From Bacteroidales bacterium (GTDB taxonomy: Bacteria > Bacteroidota > Bacteroidia > Bacteroidales > GCA-2748055), in the NCBI GenBank assembly GCA_029938715.1, contig JAOZUK010000020.1:1-45615 (forward strand): DNA of 45,615 nt, in the 5' to 3' direction. Below, piece after piece: positions 43,820 through 45,615 of this stretch. Position 1 is the first letter of the stretch, and every line of letters starts with the position of its first letter. The notes below the pieces were generated by a model, which did not search any database, was not told the origin of the DNA, and saw only the letters and a program-made list of their open reading frames with translations. The translations under genes were made by a program, and so were the position numbers.

Positions 43820-44485
43820 ATGAAGAAAATAGTTGCTTTTAACGGCAGTCCCCGTCCCGCGGGCAATACCTCTCATTTACTTAGCAAGTTTATCGAGGGT
43901 GCCAATGAAAATCAGATTGAGATAGAAGTTTTGCATCCACAGAGGCTAAACCTGGAGTACTGTACCGGTTGCCTGCGCTGCAATGTGTTAAGAAGGTGTT
44001 CCATCAGGGATGACGATTGGGCGGAAGTCAGTTCAAAAATAGTGAATGCAGATGTGCTGGTCTTCGCGGCTCCAGTCTACTTTCACCATGTCCCTGCCCC
44101 CATGAAGGCCATGCTGGACCGTTTCCGATCATTTATCAATGTACAGATCACCGAAACCGGGCTGATTCATACCCCATGGCACACCTGGAACAAGGATTTT
44201 GTGCTAATTCTTAGCCTGGGATCATCAGATGCAGTGGATGCAGATCCGGTTATTGAACTCTTTAGGTATATGACTTCCATTCTGGGTGAGAACAACAGGC
44301 TGCATATCATTACTGCCACTCGCCTGGCTGTTGTAAAGCAGGTCATCAAAACTGAAGAAGAACTGCGCGAACTCTATCAGAAAATGAGATTGTCACCCCA
44401 GCTGGCACCTGTGGATTTTCTACGGAACCAGGAGTTGCTGGAAGCGTGTCGAGAACTGGGAGCTAAAATTGCGCGCCGAATTTAA
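43820..44485 (+). CDS. Flavodoxin-fold NADPH-dependent FMN reductase, iron-sulfur flavoprotein-like
   Basis: The start at 43820 (MKKIVAFNGSPR) was chosen because this is the normal family opening; the frame extends upstream to 43793 inside the sulfatase gene. The 221-residue protein has the FMN-phosphate loop NGSPRPAGNTSHLL and the flavin-binding FAAPVYFHHVPAPMKAMLDR. Cysteines C48, C51, C54 and C60 form CX2CX2CX5C, the compact motif of iron-sulfur flavoproteins that hold a 4Fe-4S cluster and pass electrons to FMN. The physiological partner is unknown. It starts 10 bases after the sulfatase stop and converges with the barrel protein gene with a 23-base overlap. Confidence 0.9.
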   Translation: MKKIVAFNGSPRPAGNTSHLLSKFIEGANENQIEIEVLHPQRLNLEYCTGCLRCNVLRRCSIRDDDWAEVSSKIVNADVLVFAAPVYFHHVPAPMKAMLDRFRSFINVQITETGLIHTPWHTWNKDFVLILSLGSSDAVDADPVIELFRYMTSILGENNRLHIITATRLAVVKQVIKTEEELRELYQKMRLSPQLAPVDFLRNQELLEACRELGAKIARRI

Positions 44486-45326
44486 CCAGCATACCCGACA
44501 GCCTCCCCGTAAAAATGGCTTCCTGTATAGGTGCACTAATATAGTAGTTACGGTACCCTGCAGACATATAAAAATGCTTCGTTATCAGGAAATTAGCACT
44601 AGTTGAAAACTGGTAGGTTAACTCGGAATTATAAATGGTGGGACCTATATCACCATAGCCCACCAGTTCGAGCCATCTAAAGGGACGGTATGCTATGTTT
44701 GTGGCAATCACCGGATCCACCCACATGTTACTTATTTCTCCGGAAATTGGCAATTGCCCAACCAGATCGGTGGTAAGTCCCACTTTAGTATAGACAAATT
44801 TTAATCCTAACATCAGATCAAATTCCAGTTTCTTTTTTCGAACCACCCTGTACCCCGCTGCCAGATCTCCTCCAGCATAGGCCAGTCTTAGGGTATTATT
44901 TTCGAAAAGATAATCAAACGGGGCAATGGCATCGCTCTCTAATACAATACTGGAGACATTGAATTGCGTAATAAATCGGTTGTGCTTGTAACGGCCAGCA
45001 AGCATGAGGGCAAATTTGAGAGAGTTCAATACCTCCTGAGGGCTAAGGTCAATGTCATGGATCGAATATCCTGAGGGCAATTGTTCGATTGGAGGAGGTA
45101 TAAAGGGCAATTGCGCGGGCTCTGGCATTACTGCAATCTGTCCTTTTATTCCCAACAGCCAGACATAGGGTGCAATTCTTACATTCCAGTCATTCCATGT
45201 GGTATCCTTTTTTGGAGCTTCTACAGCGTATGTCTGACCCACTATTGGCTGAGAATAACATACACTCAGAATAACAATAAAAACAGCAACAACAGTGAAT
45301 TTGTATGGGATGCTTTTAAAACTCAT
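44463..45326 (-). CDS. Outer membrane beta-barrel protein of unknown function
   Basis: A 287-residue protein with a signal peptide (about 1-30). The mature part alternates strands with polar turns (IAPYVWLLGIKGQIAVM, AGGDLAAGYRVVRKKKLEFD, FYMSAGYRNYYISA) and ends in LVKFGAQF, a terminal phenylalanine strand recognised by the BAM complex. It resembles barrel proteins often labelled outer membrane protein or DUF-type porins in Bacteroidota, with no named role. A proline-rich segment (PFIPPPIEQLP) lies near residue 75. Confidence 0.72.
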   Translation of the reverse strand: MSFKSIPYKFTVVAVFIVILSVCYSQPIVGQTYAVEAPKKDTTWNDWNVRIAPYVWLLGIKGQIAVMPEPAQLPFIPPPIEQLPSGYSIHDIDLSPQEVLNSLKFALMLAGRYKHNRFITQFNVSSIVLESDAIAPFDYLFENNTLRLAYAGGDLAAGYRVVRKKKLEFDLMLGLKFVYTKVGLTTDLVGQLPISGEISNMWVDPVIATNIAYRPFRWLELVGYGDIGPTIYNSELTYQFSTSANFLITKHFYMSAGYRNYYISAPIQEAIFTGRLSGMLVKFGAQF

Positions 45327-45387
45327 GGATTCTAAAATACAAAAAAAAACACCTAAATCATTGATTTAAGTGCTCTCTTCTGCAGTG

Positions 45388-45473
45388 TGCCCAGAACAAG
45401 AATCGAACTTGCACGACCAAAAACGGTCACTAGGCCCTCAACCTAGCGCGTCTACCAATTCCGCCATCTGGGC
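45388..45473 (-). tRNA. tRNA-Leu (anticodon GAG)
   Basis: On the minus strand the acceptor stem GCCCAGA pairs with TCTGGGC, the anticodon stem CTAGG/CCTAG closes the loop TTGAGGG with anticodon GAG (45437-45439), a long variable arm of class II type follows, and the T-arm has GTTCGATTC. The long variable arm and anticodon identify leucine. The 3' CCA is not encoded (the bases after the discriminator A are CAC). Confidence 0.96.
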
Positions 45474-45480
45474 AGAAATG

Positions 45481-45508
45481 TCGAAAGTCGAAAGTAAAAA
45501 GTTGAAAG
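45481..45508 (+). repeat. Heptamer tandem repeat between tRNA-Leu genes
   Basis: Four consecutive 7-base units fill this stretch: TCGAAAG, TCGAAAG, TAAAAAG and TTGAAAG. The first two are identical, the others differ by one or two bases. Similar GAAAGT-type arrays are common in spacers of Bacteroidota genomes; whether they have a function is not known. Confidence 0.75.
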
Positions 45509-45560
45509 TGTATAAAAACATCACATTCAACATAAACTTCCAACCAACTGCATTGCTGCG

Positions 45561-45615
45561 TGGTGCCCAGAACAGGACTCGAACCTGCACATACTTGCGT
45601 ATACTAGTCCCTGAA
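45561..45615 (-). tRNA. tRNA-Leu (anticodon CAG), cut by window end
   Basis: The 3' part of a second class II tRNA. The acceptor 3' half TCTGGGC with encoded CCA, the T-arm GTTCGAGTC, a variable arm with stem ATAC/GTAT and the anticodon loop TTCAGGG with anticodon CAG are visible on the minus strand. The 5' half lies beyond the window. It differs from the first tRNA in having the CCA encoded. Confidence 0.85.

Noticed and set aside
1-45615. CRISPR array, insertion sequence or prophage
   Set aside because: No regularly spaced repeats, transposase, integrase or phage structural gene was found in either strand.

Overview
The window looks like a piece of a Bacteroidota chromosome, most likely an anaerobic or facultative marine or sediment member of the Bacteroidales/Marinilabiliales group. 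The reasons are the gene content and style: leaders without Shine-Dalgarno sequences, -7 boxes of the TAnnTTTG type, a TamB-ExbB-ExbD-ExbD-TonB block, lipoprotein sulfatases, a propeller/Y_Y_Y sensor protein, a NhaD-type sodium/proton antiporter and an [FeFe]-hydrogenase maturase (HydG). There are about 35 protein genes, one complete and one partial tRNA-Leu, one gene remnant, and no stretch over 300 bases without a feature. No insertion sequence, integrase, phage gene or CRISPR array was seen.

Layout. 1-5181: a partial cation-chloride-cotransporter-like permease, hydG, two exported proteins of unknown function and a fold-type II PLP enzyme of the threonine dehydratase/serine racemase group. 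5285-11157: a one-directional cluster that starts with a promoter-like box and a hairpin with eight Ts, then an ECF-like sigma factor, an overlapping membrane anti-sigma-like protein with a TPR-like periplasmic part, a C39-peptidase ABC exporter, a SUI1/eIF1-like protein, an ankyrin-repeat protein with a barrel-like tail, and a small lipoprotein. 11274-19238: a signalling cluster with a large sensor carrying a SpoIIE-type phosphatase, a second soluble SpoIIE phosphatase overlapping it by 4 bases, an OLD/SMC-like ATPase, an exported class-I glutamine-amidotransferase-like hydrolase and, convergent, a SiaC-like (DUF1987) phosphoprotein. This is the best candidate for an undescribed system. 19333-33380: mostly housekeeping: tsaD, a tamB-like gene, nhaD, the ExbB/ExbD/ExbD/TonB set, a TauE/SafE exporter, glyA and an FtsX-type permease. 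33384-44485: a catabolic region with glpF-glpK-glpD and a sulfatase on the minus strand, then a PHP-domain phosphodiesterase, a Qnr-like pentapeptide protein, a truncated duplicate of an MFS gene, the intact MFS gene, a second sulfatase and an iron-sulfur-flavoprotein-like reductase on the plus strand. 44463-45615: an outer membrane barrel protein and two tRNA-Leu genes with heptamer repeats between them.

How the genes may work together. The two phosphatases and the SiaC-like protein fit a partner-switching pathway in which a periplasmic sensor controls the phosphorylation of a small regulator; the kinase (a SiaB-like protein) is not in the window. The sigma/anti-sigma pair probably controls the peptide exporter downstream. 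The glp genes take up and oxidise glycerol, and the exported phosphodiesterase and sulfatases could supply small substrates from phosphorylated or sulfated material; that link is inference from position. All functional calls come from reading the translated sequences; no database search was possible.
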